Shown here one piece after another: positions 8,444 through 16,248 of a stretch of DNA of 64,000 nt. Both the position numbers and the translations under genes were made by a program. Within the stretch, counting starts at the first letter, position 1. Each line of letters begins with the position of its first letter. The notes beneath the pieces were generated by a model. It did not search any database, was not told where the DNA came from, and was given only the letters and a program-made list of their open reading frames with translations. Origin of the DNA: Beijerinckia mobilis (GTDB lineage: Bacteria; Pseudomonadota; Alphaproteobacteria; Rhizobiales; Beijerinckiaceae); contig NZ_JQJH01000006.1 in assembly GCF_000745425.1 (NCBI RefSeq), positions 1 through 64,000 of the forward strand, given 5' to 3'.

Positions 8444-9904
8444 ATGACTACGGCCTCTTCCGCCGCGCGGAGCTCGGCACAGGCGAGTGATCCTTTCTCG
8501 ATCCCGTTCGATGAACGGATCAAGGAAGCGCTCGACAACAAGACGCTCAAGATCGCCATCGACCGGACGACGAATAATGCGCGCGACAAACGCGCGGCGG
8601 CCGTCGCGGCCTGGCCGGGTTTTGCCGAAGCGCGGACTCTCGGCAAAAGCATCAAGCAGCATGTCATCGATCATCTCGACCATTATCTCGTCGAATTCGA
8701 AGCCAACGCGCTACGCTCCGGCGCCAAGGTCCATTGGGCGTCGACCAGCGACGAAGCCTGCGCCATCGTCATTGATCTCTGTCGCAAGGCCGGGGCGAAA
8801 AGCGTCACGCGCGCCAAATCCATGCTGGGCGAGGAAATCGGCCTGCCGCACGCCCTGGAAGACGCCGGCATCACCCGCGTCGAGACCGATCTCGCCGAAC
8901 ATATCGTGCAGCTCGCGCACGACCGGCCCTCGCATATCATCTGGCCAGCCCTGCACCGCACGCGCGAGGAAGTCGCGGAATTGTTCCGCGCCAATCATCA
9001 CAAACCGCAGAACAGCGACGATATCGAATCCATGGTGGCGAGCGCGCGCGAGGAATTGCGCGGACGTTTTCTTGCCGCCGATGTCGGTATTTCCGGCGCC
9101 AATTTCCTGATCGCCGATTCAGGCGCGATCTGCACCGTCACCAATGAAGGCAATGCCGAACTGACGACGACGATTCCGCGCGTGCATATTGTCACCGCCG
9201 GAATTGAGAAGCTCGTGCCCTCGCTGTCCCATGCCATGGTGCTCCTGCGCCTGCTCGTGCGCTCGGCGACAGGGGCCGATCTCACCCAATATACAACCTT
9301 CCATTGCGGGCCGAAGCGACGGGGCGACCGCGACGGGCCGGAGGAATTCCATATCGTCCTCGTTGACAATGGCCGCACGAAAATGCGCAATGAGGGCCTC
9401 GCCGACATGCTGCGCTGCCTGCGCTGCGGCGCCTGCATGAACCATTGCGTGGTGTTCCGCCAGATCGGCGGCCATGCCTATGGCGGCGCCTATCCCGGCC
9501 CGATGGGCTCGGTGATGACACCGATCTTCAACGGACTCGAAAAGAGCCATGACCTGCCGCAGGCCTGCACGCTCAACGGCAGTTGCCAGGAAGTGTGCCC
9601 GGTCGATATTCCGCTGCCGACGCTGCTGCGCGGATGGCGCGAGAAAAGCTGGCGCGAGGGTCTCGAACCCCAGATCGTGCGTCAGTCGCTCGGTTTCTGG
9701 GCGTTTGGCGCGCGCCACCCCTTCCTGTATCACATCGGCACCAGACTCGCGGTACGGGGCATGCGCCTCTTTGCCAAAGGAGGCTGGATCCGCTCCCTAC
9801 CGCTTGCCTCCGGATGGACACGCCATCGCGATTTTCCAAAGCCCGCGCCGCGCACCTTCATGGAAGAATGGAACCAGCAACAGCGTCTGAAAGCGAAAGG
9901 GTGA
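8444..9904 (+). CDS. lutB: Lactate utilization Fe-S protein LutB/LldF
   Basis: 486-residue central subunit of the LutABC lactate-oxidising complex. The N-terminal LUD domain contains the expected 'ITRVETDLAEHIVQL...RPSHIIWPALH' and 'GISGANFLIADSGAICTVTNEGN' blocks. The C-terminal third has two ferredoxin-type clusters, 'CLRCGACMNHC' and 'CTLNGSCQEVCPVDIPL', consistent with two [4Fe-4S] centres that transfer electrons. The gene starts three bases after lutA and its stop directly precedes the lutC start, so the three genes form one transcription unit. The subunit is soluble or peripherally bound to the inner membrane. Confidence 0.94.
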   Translation: MTTASSAARSSAQASDPFSIPFDERIKEALDNKTLKIAIDRTTNNARDKRAAAVAAWPGFAEARTLGKSIKQHVIDHLDHYLVEFEANALRSGAKVHWASTSDEACAIVIDLCRKAGAKSVTRAKSMLGEEIGLPHALEDAGITRVETDLAEHIVQLAHDRPSHIIWPALHRTREEVAELFRANHHKPQNSDDIESMVASAREELRGRFLAADVGISGANFLIADSGAICTVTNEGNAELTTTIPRVHIVTAGIEKLVPSLSHAMVLLRLLVRSATGADLTQYTTFHCGPKRRGDRDGPEEFHIVLVDNGRTKMRNEGLADMLRCLRCGACMNHCVVFRQIGGHAYGGAYPGPMGSVMTPIFNGLEKSHDLPQACTLNGSCQEVCPVDIPLPTLLRGWREKSWREGLEPQIVRQSLGFWAFGARHPFLYHIGTRLAVRGMRLFAKGGWIRSLPLASGWTRHRDFPKPAPRTFMEEWNQQQRLKAKG

Positions 9905-10570
9905 ATGATGAGCGCGCGCGAGCTTATTCTGTCAGCCCTCAGACAGGGAAACACGGCCACCGCCGCAGGCGAGCCAAATGATGCCGGCGCGATCGCTGCG
10001 GCTGCCGACGCTCTCATCGCCGATCTTTCTCTCGGCCGGCCCCGGCTCGGAGAGGGAAGCCTGCCGATGCTTTTCGAACGGCAGATCACCTCGCCGAAAG
10101 TCGCGGCGAGCCTCGACAAAGCCGCAAGCCTTGCCGATGTGCCGCGAGCGGTCGATATTTATCTCACGACCCATGGCCTTGCCCGCGAGATCGCCCTGCA
10201 GCCCGAACCTGCTTTGACGGCGATGGACTGGAGCGGCTATCATCTGCACGAAGAGGTGAAATCGGATACAATAGTCGCCGTCGGCAAGGCTCTCTGGGGT
10301 ATCGCCGAAACCGGCACTCTGGTGTTTCATTCAGGACCGCATTCGCCAACCCTGTTCGATTTCTTCCCGCTGCATCATCTCGTGGTGATCGAAGCGAGCC
10401 GCATTCTTGGCTATCTGGAGGATTATGTCGCCGCAAGCATGGGACAGCCGGTGCCGCGCAACGTCAATTTCGTGACCGGCGCCAGTGGCACCACCGATAT
10501 TGAAGGCACGCTCGTGCGCGGCGCGCATGGGCCACGCTTTCTGCATGTCATTCTCGTGGAAGACAGCTGA
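9905..10570 (+). CDS. lutC: Lactate utilization protein LutC/LldG
   Basis: 221-residue LUD-domain protein, third member of the LutABC set. The fold is recognisable from 'SGYHLHEEVKSDTIVAVGKALWGIAETGTLVF' and 'LFDFFPLHHLVVIEASRILGYLEDY', the strand-turn-strand core of this family, and the 'VTGASGTTDIEGTLVRGAHGP' ending. It lacks Fe-S cysteines, as expected for LutC. It begins on the base after the lutB stop (two consecutive ATG codons, the first taken here). Its exact catalytic share is not settled in the family, but it is required for L-lactate growth in Bacillus. Confidence 0.92.
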   Translation: MMSARELILSALRQGNTATAAGEPNDAGAIAAAADALIADLSLGRPRLGEGSLPMLFERQITSPKVAASLDKAASLADVPRAVDIYLTTHGLAREIALQPEPALTAMDWSGYHLHEEVKSDTIVAVGKALWGIAETGTLVFHSGPHSPTLFDFFPLHHLVVIEASRILGYLEDYVAASMGQPVPRNVNFVTGASGTTDIEGTLVRGAHGPRFLHVILVEDS

Positions 10571-10574
10571 TTTC

Positions 10575-11231
10575 TTGAACCCGGATCCCGCCTACAAAGA
10601 ATTCGTACTCGCGCATACAAGGCTCGCGCCGGTTCCACTCGCGCCCGAGATCCACCTGTATCTGGCCGAGGACGCGATCTCTCTCTGGGAACAGACGGAA
10701 ATTTTCCGAAACGGCCAGCATCTGCCGCCACCCTTCTGGGGCTTCGCCTGGGCAGGCGGGCAAGCGCTGGTGCGCTATCTTCTCGACCATCGCGAACTCG
10801 TAAAAAACCGCAACGTGCTGGATTTCGCCTCGGGCTCCGGGCTTGTGGCGATCGCCGCCGCAAAGGCCGGAGCTGCCAGCGTCGAAGCCAATGAGATCGA
10901 TCCCTTCGCGCAAGCGGCCATCGCCTGCAACGCCCATGAAAATGCTGTGTCACTGACGATCCGCGCCGAGGATCTCATCGGCACGGACGCAGGATGGGAC
11001 GTGATCCTTGCCGGAGATGTTTCCTATGAGCGCGACATGGCAGAGCGCGTCACCCTCTGGCTCGAGAGGCTGCATCGCCGCGGCGCGCTCGTCTTGATCG
11101 GCGATCCGGGGCGTTCCTATCTCGCGCGCGAGAAGCTCGAATGCATCGCGCGCTATAATGTTCCGGTCTCCCGCACGATCGAGGATTCCTGCGAGAAGGA
11201 AAGCGGCGTCTATCGTTTCCAGACGCTCTGA
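10575..11231 (+). CDS. METTL20/ETFBKMT-like protein lysine methyltransferase
   Basis: Class I S-adenosylmethionine methyltransferase of about 218 residues. After 'LPPPFWGFAWAGGQALVRYLLDH' comes motif I 'VLDFASGSGLVAIAAAKAGA', the acidic ribose contact 'EANEIDPFA', and motif 'WDVILAGDVSYE' (DxxY-like post motif). The arrangement FW.F.WpGGQaLaRyll is that of human ETFBKMT and its bacterial homologues, which methylate lysines on the beta subunit of electron transfer flavoprotein; a nicotinamide methyltransferase-like label is the common automated alternative. No in-frame ATG fits the homologous start, and TTG at 10575, four bases past the lutC stop, gives the expected N-terminus. Placement behind a flavoprotein-linked dehydrogenase operon may be fortuitous. 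Confidence 0.72.
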   Translation: MNPDPAYKEFVLAHTRLAPVPLAPEIHLYLAEDAISLWEQTEIFRNGQHLPPPFWGFAWAGGQALVRYLLDHRELVKNRNVLDFASGSGLVAIAAAKAGAASVEANEIDPFAQAAIACNAHENAVSLTIRAEDLIGTDAGWDVILAGDVSYERDMAERVTLWLERLHRRGALVLIGDPGRSYLAREKLECIARYNVPVSRTIEDSCEKESGVYRFQTL

Positions 11232-11244
11232 TCGACGTCTGCGC

Positions 11245-12315
11245 TCAAGCAGCCGTAAAGGCCCGGCGCAGGTCGAGCGTCCCCTTCACGCCGATTGAAT
11301 CGAAGGTGGTCACCAGCCATTGGTCCGCCACTTTCTTCCCCAGATGGAAGAGACTTTCCATCAGGTGCCAGGAGGAATCGAGCTTGGTGACGGCGGAATA
11401 GGCCTCAAGATAGGAACTGCCGTCGATACAATGGAGATTGATCCGCAAATATTCGTCGCGCGATAATTTTCCGTTATCGACCAGCCGGTTGACGAAATCG
11501 ACGGCGCGCATTTCGGCCATCAGGGCGCCGTTGAAGGTGATTTCGTTGAGCCTGTCCTGAATATCGCGCGCTGATTGCGGCGTCGAAAGCCGCACGAAAG
11601 GCGTGATCTGGACGATCACAATATCCGGGCATTTGGTGCCGTAGAACAGCGGGAAAAGCGCCGGATTGCCGCGATAGCCGCCGTCCCAATAAGGCACGCC
11701 GTCGATTTCGACCGCCTGAAAGATGAACGGCAGACAGGCCGATGCCAGGACATGTTCGACCTGCAATTCCTCGCTGTGCCAGACCTGGATCTGGCTTGTG
11801 TGGACATTCGTCGCGCCGACATAGAGCGGATAATCACGAAAGGCGCGGATGCTTGGAAAATCAACCATCCGCAGCAGATGGTCGCGCAAAGGATTGAGAT
11901 TCAACGGATTGAAATCATAGGGGCTCGCGAAATGCGTCACGAGATCCGCCCACCACCTCGTGATCTGGGTCTGCAGCGGCCAGCCGCTGAAGAACATGCG
12001 GAAGACTTCACGTTGTATGGGGTTCATCTGGCCTTCGACGCTCAAGCTGCGCCAGAATTCAGCGAGCTTCGCCCGTGCGCCGGCGCGTCCGTTCTCAATG
12101 AAGCCCTGCGTCATGACGACAGCATTCATCGCACCCGCGCTGGAACCGGTCACAGCCGCAATTTCAAGGCGTTCGTCGGCAAGAAGCGTATCGAGCACAC
12201 CCCAGGTGAAGGCGCCGTGGGAACCGCCACCCTGCAAGGCGAGACTGATTTTTTTCTTCTCCTTTTGCTGTCCCGCGCCGCCTGTGGCTTCTCCTTCCAG
12301 TTCATTCCCACGCAT
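11245..12315 (-). CDS. Patatin-like phospholipase (RssA type)
   Basis: A 356-residue patatin-fold lipid hydrolase. It shows the oxyanion-hole glycine loop 'LALQGGGSHGAF', the nucleophile elbow GSSAG (serine in 'VTGSSAGAMNAV') and the DGG aspartate of the Ser-Asp dyad in 'PYWDGGYRGNP'. Such enzymes release fatty acids from phospholipids or other acyl esters at membranes; bacterial members range from toxins to PHB-granule lipases. The open frame begins ten codons upstream at 12345, but the ATG at 12315 follows a G-rich ribosome site and is preferred. It converges with the methyltransferase gene, leaving 13 bases between stops. Confidence 0.87.
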   Translation of the reverse strand: MRGNELEGEATGGAGQQKEKKKISLALQGGGSHGAFTWGVLDTLLADERLEIAAVTGSSAGAMNAVVMTQGFIENGRAGARAKLAEFWRSLSVEGQMNPIQREVFRMFFSGWPLQTQITRWWADLVTHFASPYDFNPLNLNPLRDHLLRMVDFPSIRAFRDYPLYVGATNVHTSQIQVWHSEELQVEHVLASACLPFIFQAVEIDGVPYWDGGYRGNPALFPLFYGTKCPDIVIVQITPFVRLSTPQSARDIQDRLNEITFNGALMAEMRAVDFVNRLVDNGKLSRDEYLRINLHCIDGSSYLEAYSAVTKLDSSWHLMESLFHLGKKVADQWLVTTFDSIGVKGTLDLRRAFTAA

Positions 12316-12560
12316 CAAACAGCCCCCACCTAATGCTTCAAGCACCGCGCCCGCAGATCTTTATCCGGCCGGATCAACGGCTATACCCATTTCGCCCTGA
12401 CCATAGGGCCTGTCTCCAGCGGCATGTTACGGTAGCCCGGCCCAAGCATGGGAGTCCCGCGAAATTCACCCGACCGAATGATCTCCAATCGAATCACCTG
12501 TCGCAAGACTCCCCCGTTTCCACGCGAGCCTTGGACAGCGGGAATCGCCCACACACCCTA

Positions 12561-12582
12561 AGCAAACTTTCCAAAGTTTGCT
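12561..12582. repeat. Palindrome AGCAAACTTT-cc-AAAGTTTGCT (repeat family P3)
   Basis: Ten-base perfect arms around CC. A near copy on the opposite strand occurs at 58961-58986, sharing also the adjacent GCTTGC extension. The two copies indicate a dispersed intergenic element rather than a local operator. Confidence 0.7.
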
Positions 12583-12606
12583 TGCACTCAAAAATCTGAG
12601 CAGCAC

Positions 12607-12622
12607 ATGATCCATGGATCAT
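12607..12622. repeat. Perfect 16-bp palindrome ATGATCCATGGATCAT
   Basis: An uninterrupted 8+8 palindrome 25 bases after the previous one. Uninterrupted dyads of this size are often protein-binding sites; it lies about 350 bases before zur, too far for a simple operator. Role unknown. Confidence 0.55.
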
Positions 12623-12971
12623 CGCGTCATCCGCCTGCCGCCGGACCGATCGGACCCGACGGTAATATCGATGATGTCATGGCTCCAACGCTGCGGAAAG
12701 AGATGAAAAAGCCAGAGATCTCATCAGCTTTCCACGGGCATCCAGGGTCCTTGAACGGCAGCCTTTATGCATCCATAAATATGCACGAAGGCTGAATGTT
12801 CCTGGCAATCTTCCGGGTTTGGCGCCTCACGCGTTCGGGCGTAACTGGTACCCATTCTTCATACCCGCGCCATACGCTTGTTTCTCGGAGAGAATACAGC
12901 TTTGTTTTCATGGCCGTTTCCCCGGAAGGAAAATTTTGCACGCCACCCCTATAATGGTCTAAGCTTATATT

Positions 12972-13451
12972 ATGCGTCCTGAAACTCCCGCGACCCGGCC
13001 GTCCCCTCCCGCCCAGAAATGCGCGGAGGAGGCCACCTCCAAAGCGGCCCGCGCAGGGGTCCCGCTGACACCCGGCCGGCGGCGGATTCTCGATCTTCTC
13101 GCGCAGGAGCGAAAGCCGCTCGGGGCCTATCAAATGATCGAGAAGATCGGCGAAGCCACCGGCAAGCGGCCGGCGCCGATCTCCATCTACCGGGCGCTCG
13201 ATTTCCTGCTCGAAAACGGCCTCATCCATCGGCTTGCTTCCTGCAACAGCTATCTCGCCTGTCGCCATGGCCATGGCGACAAGGAGCCGATCGTCTTCCT
13301 GATCTGCGAAAAATGCGGACAGGTCATCGAGGCCAGTTCGGCTGAACTCGCCGAAGGGCTCGTAACGCTGGCGACGCGAGAACATTTCCAGCCGCGCATG
13401 CAGGTCATGGAGATCGCAGGCCTGTGCGAGGCCTGCTGCCTGCAGACCTGA
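12972..13451 (+). CDS. zur: Zinc uptake regulator Zur (Fur family)
   Basis: A 159-residue Fur-family metalloregulator. The winged-helix DNA-binding half contains 'VPLTPGRRRILDLLAQERKPLGAYQMIEKI' and 'ISIYRALDFLLENGLIHRL'. The dimerisation half has 'CRHGHGDKEPIVFLICEKCGQVIE' with the CxxC (CEKC) pair and the final 'CEACC' pair that together bind structural zinc, plus the HGHGD/His residues of the sensing site. The 'YRALDFLLENGLIHRLAS-NSY-AC-H' pattern is closer to Zur than to Fur, Mur or Irr. In Zn-replete cells it would repress znuABC-type genes; none is in this window. A short unconserved N-terminal tail precedes the domain. Confidence 0.85.
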   Translation: MRPETPATRPSPPAQKCAEEATSKAARAGVPLTPGRRRILDLLAQERKPLGAYQMIEKIGEATGKRPAPISIYRALDFLLENGLIHRLASCNSYLACRHGHGDKEPIVFLICEKCGQVIEASSAELAEGLVTLATREHFQPRMQVMEIAGLCEACCLQT

Positions 13452-13614
13452 AGCCCGCCGGCTTCTCCCGCCTTTTTCGGCGCAGGCGCGGCGGCGGCAA
13501 CATTTCCACGCAGGGCCTGAACCATCGTCTCGCGAGTGACTTGACGCCGGGCCGGTTTTCCCGCACCAAACCGGCAAAGACGTTCTGTTTCGTCCCCTGA
13601 GCTACAGTCGTTCC

Positions 13615-14946
13615 ATGAGCCCCCAGGGCTCCCAACCCAAGGTTCGCATGACCCACGATCCCGATTCCGCGATCCTGCTCGATCCCGCTTTAGCTCTCCC
13701 TTCCGGTCCCGCTCCGCGGCGCACAAGCGTCGGCGTGCGCATCGGGTCCGGGCCCGGCGCGGTTCAAGTCGGCGGCGGGTCCCCGGTGATCGTGCAATCC
13801 ATGACGAATACCGATACTGCCGACATCGACCAGACGGTGCAGCAGGTCGCGGCGCTCGCCAAGGCGGGCTCGGAACTCGTCCGCATTACGGTGGACCGCG
13901 ATCCGGCCGCCGCCGCCGTGCCGCATATTCGCGAAAAGCTCGATAAAATGGGCTGTTTTGTCCCTCTCGTCGGCGATTTCCATTATATCGGGCACCGGCT
14001 GCTGACCGAATATCCGGCCTGCGCCGAGGCGCTCGCCAAATATCGCATCAATCCCGGCAATGTCGGCTTCCGCGAAAAGCGCGACCGGCAATTCTCCACC
14101 ATCGTGGAAATCGCCGCCAAATATGACAAGGCGGTGCGGATCGGCGCCAATTGGGGCTCGCTCGATCAGGAATTGCTCACGAGACTGATGGATGAAAATG
14201 CCAAGGCCGCGAGCCCGCTTGCAGTCGGCGCCGTCACCCGCGAGGCAATGGTGCAATCAGCGCTTCTGTCAGCGGCCCGCGCCGAGGAACTCGGCCTCAA
14301 GCGTGATCGTATCATCCTTTCCGCCAAGGTCTCGGCGGTTCAGGATCTCATCACCGTCTACCGCATGCTCGCTGCGCGCAGCGATTACGCTCTGCATCTC
14401 GGCCTGACCGAGGCGGGTATGGGCTCGAAGGGCATTGTCGCTTCCTCGGCGGCGCTGGGCATTCTGCTGCAGGAAGGCATCGGCGATACGATCCGCGTCT
14501 CGCTGACGCCGCAGCCCGGAGGTGATCGGACTCTCGAAGTCACCGTGGCCCAGGAAATCTTGCAGACGATGGGTTTCCGCACTTTCGTGCCGCTCGTCGC
14601 CGCCTGCCCCGGCTGTGGCCGCACGACCTCGACCGTGTTCCAGGAACTCGCCCGCGATATCCAGACCTATATCCGCGAGGAAATGCCGGTCTGGCGTACC
14701 CGCTATCCCGGCGTCGAGACACTCAATGTCGCCGTCATGGGGTGCATCGTCAACGGACCGGGTGAATCGAAACATGCCGATATCGGCATTTCCCTGCCCG
14801 GTACGGGCGAAACCCCGACTGCACCCGTGTTCATAGACGGCGAGAAGAAAATGACTTTGCGTGGCGAGGGCATCGCCGCTGAATTCAAGACCATTGTCGA
14901 AGATTACATCGAACACCGCTTCGGCACCAAAAGCGCCGCGGAATAA
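13615..14946 (+). CDS. ispG: (E)-4-hydroxy-3-methylbut-2-enyl-diphosphate synthase
   Basis: Penultimate enzyme of the MEP isoprenoid pathway. It reductively opens methylerythritol cyclodiphosphate to HMBPP with a [4Fe-4S] cluster. The N-terminal barrel begins '[28 protein letters not shown]' and carries 'HYIGHRLL' and 'NPGNVGF'. The C-terminal part holds the cluster cysteines in '[10 protein letters not shown]' and '[10 protein letters not shown]', and the HADIGIS segment, all conserved in GcpE. Length (443) agrees with alphaproteobacterial homologues. ATG at 13648 is an alternative start with an equally plausible ribosome site. Electrons would come from a ferredoxin or flavodoxin. Later in the window ispA uses the product line. 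Confidence 0.96.
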   Translation: MSPQGSQPKVRMTHDPDSAILLDPALALPSGPAPRRTSVGVRIGSGPGAVQVGGGSPVIVQSMTNTDTADIDQTVQQVAALAKAGSELVRITVDRDPAAAAVPHIREKLDKMGCFVPLVGDFHYIGHRLLTEYPACAEALAKYRINPGNVGFREKRDRQFSTIVEIAAKYDKAVRIGANWGSLDQELLTRLMDENAKAASPLAVGAVTREAMVQSALLSAARAEELGLKRDRIILSAKVSAVQDLITVYRMLAARSDYALHLGLTEAGMGSKGIVASSAALGILLQEGIGDTIRVSLTPQPGGDRTLEVTVAQEILQTMGFRTFVPLVAACPGCGRTTSTVFQELARDIQTYIREEMPVWRTRYPGVETLNVAVMGCIVNGPGESKHADIGISLPGTGETPTAPVFIDGEKKMTLRGEGIAAEFKTIVEDYIEHRFGTKSAAE

Positions 14947-14985
14947 AGCGACGATTGCCTCGAGGCATCGCTCATGCAATCGCAT

Positions 14986-16149
14986 TCATGAGCGATGCTC
15001 CCGGTTTGCGCACAAAGCCTCCTGCGCAAGCGGAACCAGCCTCTCGCAGCACGCATCATCGTTTACCGTCATGATCCCGTCGCGGCTGACGCGGTGAACG
15101 ACGCAGCCTATATGCGGCGCCCGATGGATGCGTAACCACGGTTTGTCGGCCAGGATGCGCTGCATGTCGGCATAGCCCGCAGCACGGCGCTGAGCGATAG
15201 ACGTTTGCGAAAATTCCGCGTCGCTATAGGGAATCTGGTCATCATCCGGATGATAGATGACATGAACGAGGTCGAGCCGTTCATCCGGCGGCGGTGCACC
15301 CTTGTTTTCGAGCATAGATAGCGCATGACGCAGATTGATCTTGGCTTCCAGCCATTTGATATGCTGCATCGTCTTGCTTGCATATTGTATCTGTTTGGCG
15401 CGCCAGAGCACATCGCTCATCGTTTGCGGCGCCGGACCGCTGGAACTCCACAAATCGATGATGAAAGCAATGCTGTGGCCTTGCGGCATGTCATCGAGCA
15501 CGGCTTCAAGTGGGGAATTCGAAGCGCATCCGCCGTCCCAATACAGCCGGTCACCGATCCGGACAGCGGGAAACCCCGGCGGTAAGGCACCGCTCGCCGC
15601 AATATGGTCCAGGCAAAAACCGCCCTTCATGGCGCGTGTATCGAAAAACTCCAACTGCCCGGTTTCCACATTCGTCGCACCGACCGATAGCCGTGTCGTC
15701 GTCCCGTTATTGAGATGGTCGAGATCGACCAGCATGGACAATGTTTGATAGAGCGGCCTGGTATCGTAAAAACTCGTCGCCGAGACGCCGGAGGGCGCAA
15801 AAAAGGGATTGAACGGACGCGGCTCGAAAAATCCCGGCTGGCCGGTCAAAAGCGTGGTGACGAAGCTGCAATAATGTTCGAGGATCTTCAGGTTCGTGTC
15901 GGCAAAGGGCGGCGTCAGGCACGGCCGCGAAATCGCCGACCAGAAAGCATTCAGCCGCTCGAGCCGCCGCTCACTGGCATTGCCGGCAATAAGCGCCCCA
16001 TTGATGGCCCCCATTGATATGCCGCAGACCCAGTCGGGCTCGAAACCGCCTTCCTGCAACGCCTGAAAAGCGCCGACATGATAGGCGCCCATGGCTCCGC
16101 CGCCCTGAAGCACCAGAATGCAGGCGGGTTTGGAAGCGGGTAAGGTCAT
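14986..16149 (-). CDS. Patatin-like phospholipase with DUF3734 tail
   Basis: A 387-residue patatin protein. The glycine loop 'LVLQGGGAMGAYHVGAFQAL', nucleophile elbow 'GISMGAINGALIAGN' (GxSxG) and catalytic 'YWDGGCASNSPLEAVLDD' (DGG) are all present. The C-terminal ~130 residues ('SDVLWRAKQIQYASKTMQHI...YADMQRILADKPWL') match the DUF3734 extension found on alphaproteobacterial patatins, some of which are tied to PHB granules. It is the second patatin gene within 5 kb; the two share only the catalytic core and differ in their tails, so they are not a recent duplication. It converges with ispG and is likely monocistronic. Confidence 0.88.
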   Translation of the reverse strand: MTLPASKPACILVLQGGGAMGAYHVGAFQALQEGGFEPDWVCGISMGAINGALIAGNASERRLERLNAFWSAISRPCLTPPFADTNLKILEHYCSFVTTLLTGQPGFFEPRPFNPFFAPSGVSATSFYDTRPLYQTLSMLVDLDHLNNGTTTRLSVGATNVETGQLEFFDTRAMKGGFCLDHIAASGALPPGFPAVRIGDRLYWDGGCASNSPLEAVLDDMPQGHSIAFIIDLWSSSGPAPQTMSDVLWRAKQIQYASKTMQHIKWLEAKINLRHALSMLENKGAPPPDERLDLVHVIYHPDDDQIPYSDAEFSQTSIAQRRAAGYADMQRILADKPWLRIHRAPHIGCVVHRVSRDGIMTVNDDACCERLVPLAQEALCANREHRS

Positions 16150-16248
16150 TGGCTTGGTCCTCCCTTGCTATGCCGACGGGCCGCAATCACTGACAGACAT
16201 GGTGCAACCTAATGGCCTTCATCAGCCAGGACTCTGTACGCGGCCTGC

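Larger units (their letters stand above)
12316..12971. other. Gene-free stretch upstream of zur
   Basis: About 650 bases between the divergent patatin and zur genes. No convincing coding frame is seen. It contains two perfect palindromes (listed separately at 12561-12582 and 12607-12622). The last 70 bases are AT-rich, as expected for a promoter of zur, but no clear Zur or Fur box stands out. Confidence 0.5.

Noticed and set aside
12607-12795. 62-codon frame before zur
   Set aside because: Begins inside a palindrome, has no ribosome site and no recognisable motif.
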